64,000 nucleotides of DNA from Panacagrimonas sp052387695 (GCA_052387695.1 JBQTIX010000059.1:31755-95754); one strand, 5' to 3'. Shown: positions 41,786 through 50,575, numbered from the stretch's first letter. Numbers and translations are program-made. The notes: generated from the letters alone by a model not told the origin.

Positions 41786-42039
41786 GTGCGACTCCCTGAT
41801 GGTGAGCTAAAAGCTTGTGGGACCAGCGCCGCGAGGGCGCGGGGCTGAACGTATTCTGTGCGCGGATGATGGAGGCATCGACTTAACGGTGACTGACCCG
41901 GTCGATGAAGTCCAGAAGCTTGCCGGCAACCGTCGCGGATGCTTCGAGTTGCGGATGCTGCCTGCCCGTCAGTGCGTAAGTGTGCCGTTCGAGTCTGATC
42001 TGCGATAGCTTAACGGCCCTGTCGCTCAAGGATTCGAAC

Positions 42040-42594
42040 ATGGCACTGACCGCGTCGCGCATGATGCCCCTGGATACCCCTGCGCCTAATTTTGTGTTGG
42101 ACGATGTGGTGAGCGGCGGCAGGCTCGCACTGGCGGATGTGCGCGGTCGTACCGGGACGCTGGTCATGTTCATCTGCAACCACTGTCCCTACGTCAAACA
42201 TGTCAACGGCGAGCTGGTGCGTCTGGCCAATGACCATCGGTCGCGCGGCGTCGGTATCGTTGCCATCAACAGCAACGACGCGGTGAAATATCCGGACGAT
42301 GCGCCGTCGAAGATGAAGGAAGCCGCACAGGCTCTCCGCTATCCCTTCCCCTATCTCCACGACGAGACTCAGGCCGTGGCGCGTGCGTACGACGCGACCT
42401 GCACGCCGGATTTCTTTCTGTTCGATCAGAACCTGAGGCTGACTTATCGTGGTCGTCTCGACGACTCCACGCCCGGCAACGGCCGGCCCCTCACCGGCTC
42501 GGATTTACGCGCGGCGTTGGAGTGCCTGCTCGCAGGCACCGCGCTCGCGGCGGACCAGCGCCCGAGCATGGGCTGCAACATCAAGTGGAAATGA
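42040..42594 (+). CDS. Thioredoxin-like/AhpC-TSA family protein
   Basis: A 184-residue protein with the thioredoxin fold of the peroxiredoxin-like group that has MFICNHCPYVKHVNGELV: the CNHC pair is the redox site. GIVAINSNDAVKYPDDAP and YLHDETQAVARAYDATCTPDFFLFD complete the family signature. No signal peptide, so probably cytoplasmic. ATG 42040 is chosen. The 254 bases upstream contain no other gene. Confidence 0.9.
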   Translation: MALTASRMMPLDTPAPNFVLDDVVSGGRLALADVRGRTGTLVMFICNHCPYVKHVNGELVRLANDHRSRGVGIVAINSNDAVKYPDDAPSKMKEAAQALRYPFPYLHDETQAVARAYDATCTPDFFLFDQNLRLTYRGRLDDSTPGNGRPLTGSDLRAALECLLAGTALAADQRPSMGCNIKWK

Positions 42595-42713
42595 AATTCT
42601 GGCGGCCGCGAAACAGGAGTCGGGTTGCAGAAAACCTGAACGACTTGGCATGCTCCTCGCTATAGTCAGATCCAGAGGTCCCCGTCAGGGGATCGAAATC
42701 CCCGGCCTGCCCC

Positions 42714-42866
42714 ATGACTGACCATCCGCTTTTTCGAGTCGCCCGCGCTGTCTTCATTACGTTTCTGCTCGTCGCCGCGATCATGGCCGTGGTTCCGGAC
42801 GACCCCCTTGAGGTTCCGTCCGTGCCGATGGCCGGCGGTAAACTGGTTTCGGGTGCGGCGAACTGA
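42714..42866 (+). CDS. Candidate small single-span membrane protein (50 aa)
   Basis: ATG 42714 to TGA 42866 encodes 50 residues with one hydrophobic helix (VFITFLLVAAIMAVV) followed by a Pro/acid-containing tail (PDDPLEVPSVPMAGG). G/C dominates the third positions. No strong Shine-Dalgarno is visible, and nothing else in the 371-base gap 42595-42965 looks like a gene. The evidence is only the open frame and its composition. Confidence 0.35.
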   Translation: MTDHPLFRVARAVFITFLLVAAIMAVVPDDPLEVPSVPMAGGKLVSGAAN

Positions 42867-42965
42867 TTGTCGGAATAAAACCCGACGAACGGGTGTAACA
42901 AACCTGATTGGTGGCCAAACCGACACAATATGTCGGTCCAGACCGGCGGAATCTGACCAGAATAG

Positions 42966-43967
42966 TCAGATCTGATCTGACGGGTCCGGAGCGCAGCAGG
43001 CTTCCAGTTGGCGCAGCAAACTCTCACGGTCAAAACGGCGCGCTGCACCAATCAGCACCAATTCCGTGCTGCGTCGTTCCACTCCCCAGACCGGTCCGTC
43101 AACGAAAGACTGGTAGCTTCCCACTTTCTGGAAGAGCGTTGTCAGGGGATAGTTGTGAAAATTGATGATTCCCTTGGCGCGATAAACCGTGCTGGCCAGA
43201 GCCCTCATCAGGCGCAGGAACTCCATGCGCCGGATCGGTTTCCGGGTAACGAAGGAGAGGCTGTCAAACGGATGCGCGCCTTCCTCCACCGTCGGCTCCA
43301 GCCGGAATGAGGACTGGCCCAGGCGTTGTTCGCCGAGCGCGACGGTCAGCGGTACGGTGCCATCGGCGGTCTCGACGATCGACGCACCCGGCAGCAGTTT
43401 TTCGATCAGCGCGCGCACCTCGCGCACCCGTTCGGGCCCGGCCGCGTCCACGCGATTGAGGACGATCATGTAAGCGCCGGTGATCTGGCGCGCGAACAGC
43501 GCGGCCCAGTCCTGATCCAGGGCATCGAGCGCGTGCAGGGCATCGACCACCGTCACCACGTTTTCCAGATAGATCTGCCGCCGCACTTTCGAGGTGTTGA
43601 AGGTGCACAGAATGTTGAGCGGATCCGACACTCCACTGGTTTCGATCAACAACTGTTCCGGCGGCGGCTGAGTCTCCAGCAGTTGCTTCACACCGGCGAC
43701 CAGATCGTCGCGGATCGTGCAGCAGATGCAGCCGTTGGCCAGTTCCATCGTCTGGCCCTCGACCTTGACGATGAGCTTCGCGTCGATATTGAGTGCGCCG
43801 AAATCGTTGACCAGCACCGCCAGACGGCGACCGTTGGCCTGCGTCAGCAGACTGTTCAGAAGGGTAGTCTTGCCTGCGCCCAGAAAGCCGCTGATCAGCG
43901 TGATCGGAAGCAGCTTGCGGCCGGTGGCCTGTTGGACTTCCGCGTAGCGGGCCAGGGGGTTGAGCAT
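42966..43967 (-). CDS. CobW/COG0523-family GTPase (metal chaperone)
   Basis: A 333-residue G3E GTPase. Walker A is GFLGAGKTTLLN, the metal-binding motif is NGCICCTIRDDLV (CxCC), ETSGVSDPLN holds the switch, and VLNRVDAAG the guanine-specificity motif. The C-terminal CobW domain starts near residue 240. Members such as YjiA and ZigA deliver zinc or cobalt to client enzymes. The metal cannot be told here; the neighbouring alkaline phosphatase is a zinc enzyme, which is only suggestive. Confidence 0.9.
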   Translation of the reverse strand: MLNPLARYAEVQQATGRKLLPITLISGFLGAGKTTLLNSLLTQANGRRLAVLVNDFGALNIDAKLIVKVEGQTMELANGCICCTIRDDLVAGVKQLLETQPPPEQLLIETSGVSDPLNILCTFNTSKVRRQIYLENVVTVVDALHALDALDQDWAALFARQITGAYMIVLNRVDAAGPERVREVRALIEKLLPGASIVETADGTVPLTVALGEQRLGQSSFRLEPTVEEGAHPFDSLSFVTRKPIRRMEFLRLMRALASTVYRAKGIINFHNYPLTTLFQKVGSYQSFVDGPVWGVERRSTELVLIGAARRFDRESLLRQLEACCAPDPSDQI

Positions 43968-43973
43968 GTGACC

Positions 43974-44840
43974 TCAGCGCAGGTGTCGGTCGAGAAATGC
44001 GATGGCCGCCTGCACCGCCTCGCCATCGGCGAAGAATGCGGAGAAGTGCCCATGGCCACGGATGATGAACAACTCGTTGGTGATCCCCGCCCGGTCGAGC
44101 AGGGCCTTGTAGTCGGTTGCATGGTCGGGTGGCACCAGGTCGTCGAGACTGCCGTGATACAGGAAGATCGGCGGATCGCCAGCGTTGACGTGGGAGACGG
44201 GCGAGGCTGCGAGGTAATCAGGCAACCGATCCTCGCGCGAGCCGCCCATGAAGTTGGGAATCAGGCGGCCGCCTTCGTACTTGCTCAGGTCGGCCGGCGT
44301 GCCACCCGCCACCACGGCGCGAACCTTCGTTCTCGCGTCGCCCAGTACCGGATCGTCCGCTGCGCCGCCGATCAATGCCGCCAGATGGGCGCCCGCGGAA
44401 TAGCCAAAGGTGCCGATCCGCTCCGGATCGACACCCTGCTCTTTGCCCGGGCCGCGCATCCATCGCACCGCTTCCTGCACGTCCTGCAACTGTGCAGGCC
44501 AGGTGAATCGCGGTGCGAACCGGTAAGTGGTGTTGACGACCAGGTACCCGCGCTCGGCCAATCGCTCGGCCAGGCCGGACACCTGCGCCCGATCGCCGCG
44601 CTTCCAGGCGCCGCCGTGGATCAGCAGCACGCTGGGAAATGGACCTGCCCCGTGCGGACGATAGACATCGGCCAGAAGAGCTTGCGGCCATTCGGCAGGT
44701 GTGACCAGCAGGTCGCGACGAATCTCGTAGCTGCTGTGGATCGGTTGGGGCGGTGACGTATCCGGTCGATCGAGGTGCCATGAGCAAGCCGCAGCCGCCA
44801 GGGCCAGCACCACGACCAGCGTCAGTTTGAGAATCTTCAT
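43974..44840 (-). CDS. Alpha/beta hydrolase (esterase), lipoprotein
   Basis: A 288-residue hydrolase with a lipoprotein signal (VVVLALAAAACSW). VLLIHGGAWKRGD gives the oxyanion HGG, GTFGYSAGAHLAAL carries the nucleophilic serine, SLDDLVPPDHA the aspartate and GHGHFSAFF the histidine. It is of the carboxylesterase/BD-FAE type acting on small esters. Six bases separate it from the GTPase gene. Confidence 0.88.
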   Translation of the reverse strand: MKILKLTLVVVLALAAAACSWHLDRPDTSPPQPIHSSYEIRRDLLVTPAEWPQALLADVYRPHGAGPFPSVLLIHGGAWKRGDRAQVSGLAERLAERGYLVVNTTYRFAPRFTWPAQLQDVQEAVRWMRGPGKEQGVDPERIGTFGYSAGAHLAALIGGAADDPVLGDARTKVRAVVAGGTPADLSKYEGGRLIPNFMGGSREDRLPDYLAASPVSHVNAGDPPIFLYHGSLDDLVPPDHATDYKALLDRAGITNELFIIRGHGHFSAFFADGEAVQAAIAFLDRHLR

Positions 44841-44849
44841 TCGCCGATC

Positions 44850-46532
44850 TTACGGGGTCCGCGACGGCTTCGGATCAATGCTTCGCACCCGCTTCACCGG
44901 CGCGCCCTGCTCGCAGGCTCCGCGATCGCACAGGAGCCGGCGAATGGCGGGTTGCGCCTGCGCCAGCAGATGAAAGATGACGTTCTGCTCGATCACGCCC
45001 CGCACCGCCCCGCTGCCGGGTCCGCATGCGTAAACCGGTACGTCTTCGCCGCCATGGGTTTCCGAGTCGCGCGGGGAGATGCTTTCCTGGAGGTAATCCG
45101 GCTGCGTGGTGTCGACCTGGCTCAGGTCGGGCCGGCCGGTTGATGCCATTGCCGACCTGGGCGAGTGCGGGAAGTGCTTGGGTCCTTCGGGCTGCGCATC
45201 ACTGGCGCCAGCGTATCCGGGCCCGTTCGTGTAGTTGAGCGTGGTCGTGGGCAGGGACAGCGAGTCATGGATTTCGGTGGGCTCGCCGTCGCCTTCGTTG
45301 GCGAGGCCGATGACCTTGCCGAGGATCGGATTGCCGCGCACCGGGTAGCCGGAAAAACTCAAGGTGTGCGAGTGATCGGCCGTCACCAGGATCAGCGTGT
45401 CGTCGGTCGATGTCAGCTCCATCGCCGCGCGCACGGCCTCATCGAGCGCGACGGTATCGACCAGCGCGCGATACGCGTTGCCGGCGTGATGGGCATGGTC
45501 GATGCGGCCCGCTTCCACCATCAGCACGTAGCCTTTGGCCGATGACTGAGCCAGCTTGCGCAAGGCCAGGCGGGTCATGTCTGCGAGGCTGGGTTCGCCT
45601 GCGGCGTCGCCGGGCCGATCGTGTTCGTAGCGCATGTGCCCGGGTTCGAACAGGCCGAGGATCGGACCGGCCGCATTGGCATCGAGATTCTCGAACTGGG
45701 TTCTATTCCAGACGTACCGGCCGGTCCTGAATCGGGCCTCCCATTCGGCGACGAGGCTGCGTCCGTCGGCACGGCGACCGTTTCCGTTGGGATATTCCGG
45801 GTCTTGCAGGGTCCGGGGCAGAAAATTCTGGCGCCCGCCGCCGAGCAGAACATCGATGCCGTCTCCGTGCGCGAAACCGACCAGTTGACTGGCGATGTCG
45901 CTGCATCCCGCGGCCTGCGCGGTGGACGGCAGATCGGCGTCCGATTCCCAGTTGCGGTCAGGCGTATGTGCGTAGAGGCCGGCCGGCGTCGCGTGGGTGA
46001 GGCGGGCGGTGGTGACGATGCCGGTGGCCAGACCCGCGTCCTCGGCGAGTTCGATCAGGGTCGGGACATGCGCCACCCTCGACGCCGCACAATCTCCGCG
46101 GGCAGGAACGGAGTCGATCCCGATCACGCCGGCGCGGGTCTTGATGCCGCTGGCCATTGCCGTGATCGTGCCCGCCGAGTCCGGCGTCTGTAGGTTGGTG
46201 TTGTAGGTCTTTGACAACGCCGTGTGGCCGAAGTCCTCGAAGCTGAGCAGGTGTTCCTCGCCCGGCGCGCCCTTGAGTTGACCGGCAAAGATCCGCGCTG
46301 CGGAGACCGTGGTCAAGCCCATGCCATCGCCGATGAACAGGATCAGGTTTTTCGCCGACCCGGCGCCGGCGCGCTGCTGGTGGGCGACGACCGCTCCGGA
46401 TCGGTACCACCAGTCCGCGGTTTCGCCGTGGGGATGTTTCACGTCCTCGACCGTCAGCCCGGTCTTGCAGCCCGGAAGGTTCAGGACCGCGAAACTGAGA
46501 ACGGTGGCAAAGGCGAGGCGGGGAGTGCTCAT
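44850..46532 (-). CDS. Alkaline phosphatase (PhoA family), lipoprotein
   Basis: A 560-residue phosphatase with a signal ending LNLPGC, suggesting lipid anchoring. ILFIGDGMGLTTVSAARIF binds zinc and QTPDSAGTITAMASG contains the phosphorylated serine. MVEAGRIDHAHHAGNAYRAL and VTADHSHTLSF carry the remaining metal ligands. It releases phosphate from monoesters in the periplasm. The C-terminal HGGEDVPVYACGPGS and an extra Cys pair near the end are typical of the non-enteric branch. Ten bases separate it from the esterase gene. Confidence 0.93.
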   Translation of the reverse strand: MSTPRLAFATVLSFAVLNLPGCKTGLTVEDVKHPHGETADWWYRSGAVVAHQQRAGAGSAKNLILFIGDGMGLTTVSAARIFAGQLKGAPGEEHLLSFEDFGHTALSKTYNTNLQTPDSAGTITAMASGIKTRAGVIGIDSVPARGDCAASRVAHVPTLIELAEDAGLATGIVTTARLTHATPAGLYAHTPDRNWESDADLPSTAQAAGCSDIASQLVGFAHGDGIDVLLGGGRQNFLPRTLQDPEYPNGNGRRADGRSLVAEWEARFRTGRYVWNRTQFENLDANAAGPILGLFEPGHMRYEHDRPGDAAGEPSLADMTRLALRKLAQSSAKGYVLMVEAGRIDHAHHAGNAYRALVDTVALDEAVRAAMELTSTDDTLILVTADHSHTLSFSGYPVRGNPILGKVIGLANEGDGEPTEIHDSLSLPTTTLNYTNGPGYAGASDAQPEGPKHFPHSPRSAMASTGRPDLSQVDTTQPDYLQESISPRDSETHGGEDVPVYACGPGSGAVRGVIEQNVIFHLLAQAQPAIRRLLCDRGACEQGAPVKRVRSIDPKPSRTP

Positions 46533-46607
46533 TGGCAGCGGGCATCGGACGGAGAAACGTGAACGATACCGCTCGACGGCTTCAAAGAGATGGCACGCGC
46601 CCGGCCT

Positions 46608-47276
46608 TCAGGAGGGGGCGCCGACCGGGGCTCGTAACCGGAAGCCGAGTGTGACCACGGCCGCGGTGGCGGCCGACTGCGCGATCAGGAATCCGGGCAC
46701 ATCGGCCGGCCGGATACCCGCGAAACTGTCCGTCAGCGCGCGCGCCAGTGTCACAGCGGGGTTGGCAAAGGACGTGGAGGCCGTGAACCAGTACGCCGCG
46801 AGGATATAAGCGGCGACCGCGTAGGGAGTGGCGTCCGGTCGCGATCGGGACACGCGCAGCACCACGCACAGCAGCCCCAGGGTCGCAATGAACTCGCTGA
46901 GCAATTGAGCCGGCCCGGCGCGGACATGATCCGAGGCTTGAAGGATCGGAAGCTCGAACATGGCATGGGCCAGCCATACGCCGCCGATCGCGCCAGCGAC
47001 CTGCACACCCATGTAGGCTGCGACGTCGCGCCAGGGCAGATCGCCGCGTGCGGCCAGAGCGAGGGTCACGACCGGATTGAAGTGCGCACCTGAAACCGGG
47101 CCGCAGACCAGGATCAGCGCGATCAGCACGCCGGCTGTCGCCAGCGAATTGGCGAGCAGCGCGATCGCCGCGTTTCCCTGCGCGAGTTGCTCGCCCATGA
47201 TTCCGGAACCAACCACCGCCACCAGCAGGAAGGCCGTGCCGGAAAATTCCGATAACAGCCTCGCACCCAGGCCCAT
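46608..47276 (-). CDS. aqpS: Aquaporin-family channel of the arsenic operon
   Basis: A 222-residue MIP channel with six membrane helices and the two pore motifs GAHFNPVVTLA and SFANPAVTLAR. It starts three bases after the arsN-arsC frame. In Sinorhizobium, AqpS in an ars operon lets arsenite made by ArsC leave the cell down its gradient; the context here suggests the same. The symbol rests on context and likeness. Confidence 0.85.
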   Translation of the reverse strand: MGLGARLLSEFSGTAFLLVAVVGSGIMGEQLAQGNAAIALLANSLATAGVLIALILVCGPVSGAHFNPVVTLALAARGDLPWRDVAAYMGVQVAGAIGGVWLAHAMFELPILQASDHVRAGPAQLLSEFIATLGLLCVVLRVSRSRPDATPYAVAAYILAAYWFTASTSFANPAVTLARALTDSFAGIRPADVPGFLIAQSAATAAVVTLGFRLRAPVGAPS

Positions 47277-47279
47277 GGT

Positions 47280-48212
47280 CTACTGCCGTCCGATTGCGCC
47301 GAGTCGATCCTGCAGCGACAGTCGATCCAGCTTGTCCAGCGGCAGGCTGGCGAACAGCTCGATGCGGCGCCGCAGCACCGAGTAGGCGTCCAGGAAGGCG
47401 CGGCGCTTGTCCTCGTCGCTGCCCTCCACCGCGGCGGGATCGGGGATGCCCCAGTGCGCTGTCATCGGTTGGCCCGGCCAGTAAGGGCACTGCTCGCCCG
47501 CAGCCTGGTCGCAGACCGTGAACACGAAATCGAGACCCGGCGAGTCGGGCCTCGCAAACTCGTCCCAGCTCTTCGAACGCAGGCCGTCCACCGCGACCTT
47601 CTGCTTGCGCAGCAGGTCCAGCGCGAAGGGATTCGGCCGATCCTTGGGATGACTACCGGCCGAGTAGCCGCGGAACCGGCCCTGAGACAGAGCGAGGTTA
47701 TTGATCAACGCCTCGCCGAGGATCGAGCGGGCGGAGTTGCCGGTACACAGAAACAGGACGTTGAAGATGCGATCGTGCATGCATTTGCTCATGAGGATGG
47801 AGGAGGCGGGGCATAGCCGCCCGAACTGCGCGTGCCCGCGCAGGGCCTGCGGGGCGGTGTCGCGTTCAAGGGGTTGATAGCCGAAGCGGGTGAAGTAGTG
47901 CGAGGCGTCGGTCGTGAGCAGCCAGAGCCGCGACGCGGCCTGCTGCGTTGCGAGAACTTCGGCCTGCATGATCAGTCGCCGGCCGACGCCGGAACGGCGA
48001 TGCGCGTCCGCCACGACGAGCGAGCGCAGCAGTCGATGATCGTCATCGAGCGGTTCGAGTGCGATGGCGCCCACTACGGTTTCATCGGTATCCCGCGCCA
48101 CCCGGAACCAGGTGATCGCCGCATCTTCGAGATCGTCGGTAGGGAGGCCGGCAGCGCGCAGAAGTCCGACGATGGTCGGCCAATCCGACTCGGTCGCCGG
48201 CCCGAGCTTCAT
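47280..48212 (-). CDS. ArsN-type acetyltransferase fused to thioredoxin-coupled arsenate reductase
   Basis: One uninterrupted frame of 310 codons. Residues 1-140 are a GNAT of the ArsN group (VADAHRRSGVGRRLIMQAE; LTTDASHYFTRFGYQPL; LCPASSILM). From residue 145 a complete low-molecular-weight-phosphatase-type ArsC follows. Its P-loop CTGNSARS starts at C156, and the CDQAAGEQC pair and GIPDPA complete the active site. The fusion joint is MSKCMHDRIF. No Shine-Dalgarno lies upstream of either internal ATG (47792, 47780), which supports a fusion. The start at 48212 overlaps the arsI stop (ATGA). Confidence 0.85.
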   Translation of the reverse strand: MKLGPATESDWPTIVGLLRAAGLPTDDLEDAAITWFRVARDTDETVVGAIALEPLDDDHRLLRSLVVADAHRRSGVGRRLIMQAEVLATQQAASRLWLLTTDASHYFTRFGYQPLERDTAPQALRGHAQFGRLCPASSILMSKCMHDRIFNVLFLCTGNSARSILGEALINNLALSQGRFRGYSAGSHPKDRPNPFALDLLRKQKVAVDGLRSKSWDEFARPDSPGLDFVFTVCDQAAGEQCPYWPGQPMTAHWGIPDPAAVEGSDEDKRRAFLDAYSVLRRRIELFASLPLDKLDRLSLQDRLGAIGRQ

Positions 48213-48697
48213 CCGCAGCAGGCCTTGGCCTTGGGTGCGCAGTTGGATGAGGCATCGGAAAGGGAATCGGCGGGTTTGCAGACAGCGCCAGGGTTGATCA
48301 GCTCGGGGCCGTTGCCGCCGAAGACCGGCACGCTGCCGAGCGTGTGAAATTGCTCCCAGGCGATGCCTTGTGGATCCTGGAGCCAGGTCTTGTCCGACTG
48401 CGCGTAGCAGCATTGGGCGGCCTTTTCCTCGACGGTCGCCAGACCGGCTTCGGCGAAGCGCGTCTCCAACTCCGTCAGACCCTGTTCGGAATCGACCTGG
48501 ATACCCAGGTGGTTGATGCCGATCGCGCCGCCGCCGCACTTCTGGTGTGAGATGGCGAAATTGATCCGCGGGTCGTCCAGCATCCACTTGGCGTAATCGG
48601 GTTTGGTCACGCTGGGCTGCGCGCCGAACAGTTTCGAGTAGAAGCGGACACTCTCTTCGAGGTCCTTGACAGAGACGTGAACGTGGAATCGGTTCAT
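48209..48697 (-). CDS. arsI: ArsI/CadI-family glyoxalase-fold protein (C-As lyase)
   Basis: A 162-residue vicinal-oxygen-chelate protein: FHVHVSVKDLEESVRFYSKLF at the N-terminus, NHLGIQVDSEQGL, the vicinal cysteine pair in AAQCCYAQSDKTWLQDPQG, and WEQFHTLG. ArsI enzymes use Fe2+ to cleave the C-As bond of methylarsenite and related organoarsenicals. The C-terminal tail has further cysteines (NCAPKAKACCG). It lies 22 bases after arsR. The CadI annotation seen for such proteins is the alternative. Confidence 0.9.
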   Translation of the reverse strand: MNRFHVHVSVKDLEESVRFYSKLFGAQPSVTKPDYAKWMLDDPRINFAISHQKCGGGAIGINHLGIQVDSEQGLTELETRFAEAGLATVEEKAAQCCYAQSDKTWLQDPQGIAWEQFHTLGSVPVFGGNGPELINPGAVCKPADSLSDASSNCAPKAKACCG

Positions 48698-48719
48698 GGG
48701 TTCTCCTGGGTTGAGGTGG

Positions 48720-49043
48720 TCAGCAACGGGGGGTGGAGCTGCAATCGGGGTCGCAGGAACCGCCTGCGCAACAGTTTTCGGTGAGATACGCGATCAGGCG
48801 GTTCATGGCCTTGAAATCCGGCGCGTACCAGATGAAACGGCCGTCCTGGCGCGATTTCAGCAGCCCGGCGTTGGCCAGTTCCTTGAGGTGGAAAGACAGA
48901 GTGGCCGGAGCCAGCTTGAGACGGCTCGCGATCTCGCCGGCTGGCAGGCCCTCCGGTCCCTGCTGCACCAGCAGACGGAACACGGCCAGGCGGCTTTCCT
49001 GGGCCAGTGCATAAAGGCGGGCTACCGCGAGATCAGATTCCAT
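48720..49043 (-). CDS. arsR: ArsR-family arsenite-responsive repressor
   Basis: A 107-residue winged-helix repressor. The helix-turn-helix is GLPAGEIASRLKLAPATLSFHLKEL (about residues 32-56) and the wing is RQDGRFIWY. The C-terminal cysteines C91, C92, C97, C101 and C107 (ENCCAGGSC) resemble the arsenite site of the Acidithiobacillus-type ArsR rather than the E. coli CVC type. ATG 49043 lies within a perfect palindromic operator and has no Shine-Dalgarno. It heads arsI, arsN-arsC and the aquaporin gene. Confidence 0.93.
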   Translation of the reverse strand: MESDLAVARLYALAQESRLAVFRLLVQQGPEGLPAGEIASRLKLAPATLSFHLKELANAGLLKSRQDGRFIWYAPDFKAMNRLIAYLTENCCAGGSCDPDCSSTPRC

Positions 49044-49067
49044 TATTCGATAATTATCGAATAATGG
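49040..49067. promoter_or_regulatory. ArsR operator: perfect 28-bp palindrome over the arsR start
   Basis: Bases 49040-49067 are self-complementary throughout, centred on ATTCGATAATTATCGAAT, and include the arsR start codon. On the minus strand a -35 TTGACG (49073-49078) is followed at 16-17 bases by A/T-rich hexamers (TAATTA or AATTAT, 49050-49056) inside the palindrome. A bound repressor would therefore cover the -10 region and the start codon. Predicted transcription start falls at the ATG. Confidence 0.85.
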
Positions 49068-49123
49068 AGCGGCGTCAAGAGGCGGAGAAGAGGTGTACTT
49101 CCGACAAGGTCTATGCCCGCAAA

Positions 49124-49154
49124 TGACAAGGCCGCGCAATGCGCGGCCTTGTCA
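49124..49154 (-). terminator. Strong hairpin terminator after ompA
   Basis: A perfect 14-bp stem (TGACAAGGCCGCGC with its complement) and a three-base loop, lying 24 bases beyond the ompA stop. On the minus strand only a short T-run (ATTT) follows, so termination is probable but not textbook. It also insulates the ars promoter. Confidence 0.7.
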
Positions 49155-49177
49155 TCACCACAACTGCTGTTGTGTCA

Positions 49178-50575
49178 TCAAGCCGGCGGAACGTCCTCGG
49201 CCGGCGCAGCCTCTGCGGGCGCGGCATCCGCGGCTGGCGCAGCGTCCGCTGCCGGAGCCACGTCCGCTGCCGGAGCCACGTCCGCCGCAGGTGCGGGTTC
49301 GGCCGCCGGTGCCGCTGCCGCCGGCTCAGCCGCCGGTACCACCGGCGCCACGGTGGCCTTGCCTTCGGTCACTTTCAGTTCGACGCGACGGTTCAGCTCG
49401 CGACCTTCATCGGTCTCGTTGTCCGCCACCGGCTGGGCCTCGCCATACCCCTTCGAGGTCATGCGCGGGGGCTCGACACCCTTGCCGACCAGGTACTGCA
49501 CGACCGACGCGGCGCGTCGTTCGGACAGCTTCTGGTTGTACTCGTCGGTGCCCTTGGCGTCGGTATGACCACCGATTTCCACCTTGATGTCCGGCGCCGC
49601 GATCAGCGAATCACCCACGCCATCGAGGATGCTGCGCGCGTTGGTGGTCAGGCGTGCCTTGTCGAACTCGAAGTTGACTCCGCGCAGCACTACCACGTCG
49701 CCCGCTGCGCAACCTTCCAGCGTGACCGGTTGACCGGGCTCCGGCGTCTTGCAGTTCTTCGGCAGTGGGCACCCGACCTCGTTGACCGGTTCGCCGGCCG
49801 GCGTACCGGGGCACTGGTCGAGTTCGTCGGGAACGCCATCGCCATCGCTGTCCGCCGGCGCCGCCGCCGGAACCACTTCGACCGGAGCGGGCTCAGCAGG
49901 AGGAACTTCGCGCGCTGGCGTGGAGCCGAGCGGAATCAGCAAGCCGAGGTTGGCCACCGTGTCCCCGAAGCTGTCGCGATCGCCGCCACCCAGGTTCTGG
50001 TCGTCGTGAAAGTCCATGCGATAGCGCACTTCGGCGCGCACCGAGCCGCCGTTGAGCGTGGCGAAGGGTCCGATCAGATAGCCGAAGCCGGCGTCGCCGA
50101 AGACGGTGTCGTAATTGTCGGAGGTCACCGTCCGCGAGGGCCGTGGGGGCAGGCCGCTGAATGTGGTGGTGACGACCGGGTGATTGTCGCCCCGGCCGGC
50201 GTGCGCGCCGATCACGGTGTAGAAGCCTGAGCCGGAGAACGGGAATACCAGTCCCGCCAGACCCAAGCCCATCAGGTCGAGGCTGTCGTTGTCACTGTCG
50301 GTATGAAACTGGCTGAAGAACCCGCTCAGTTCCACGCTGAAGGTGGTACCCAGCTGTTTGCCAAGGGTGATCGCGCCGCCCCAGCCATCATCCGTCTCCC
50401 GGTCGCTGTCCTCCCAGGTATGCGATCCCATCGGCGAAATGTAGAAGCGATTCTGGATGGCGTTGTTGCCATCGCTGTCGCGCGGGTCGGAGGAGCCCTG
50501 GTCCCCATCCTGTGCAGAAGCCGCGGTGACCGTCAGGCTGGCGAGCAGCAGGCTTGTCAATGCAAAGCGTTTCAT
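49178..50575 (-). CDS. OmpA-family outer membrane protein
   Basis: 465 residues with signal peptide (FALTSLLLASLTVTAASA), an N-terminal beta-barrel (about 40-235), a calcium-binding TSP3-like stretch (DSDGDGVPDELDQCPGTP) and the peptidoglycan-binding OmpA domain (GVNFEFDKARLT; IEIGGHTDAKGTDEYNQKLS-like). An unusual tail of about 50 residues follows, made of Ala/Pro-rich repeats (APAADVAPAADVAPAADAAP), encoded by imperfect 15-base repeats at roughly 49205-49300. ATG 50575 is chosen; ATG 50632 would precede the signal peptide. Confidence 0.92.
   Translation of the reverse strand: MKRFALTSLLLASLTVTAASAQDGDQGSSDPRDSDGNNAIQNRFYISPMGSHTWEDSDRETDDGWGGAITLGKQLGTTFSVELSGFFSQFHTDSDNDSLDLMGLGLAGLVFPFSGSGFYTVIGAHAGRGDNHPVVTTTFSGLPPRPSRTVTSDNYDTVFGDAGFGYLIGPFATLNGGSVRAEVRYRMDFHDDQNLGGGDRDSFGDTVANLGLLIPLGSTPAREVPPAEPAPVEVVPAAAPADSDGDGVPDELDQCPGTPAGEPVNEVGCPLPKNCKTPEPGQPVTLEGCAAGDVVVLRGVNFEFDKARLTTNARSILDGVGDSLIAAPDIKVEIGGHTDAKGTDEYNQKLSERRAASVVQYLVGKGVEPPRMTSKGYGEAQPVADNETDEGRELNRRVELKVTEGKATVAPVVPAAEPAAAAPAAEPAPAADVAPAADVAPAADAAPAADAAPAEAAPAEDVPPA

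Noticed and set aside
48213..48587. Extension of the ArsN-ArsC frame upstream of 48212
   Set aside because: The extra residues come from the arsI gene read in another frame and show no GNAT likeness. ATG 48212 overlaps the arsI stop as expected.
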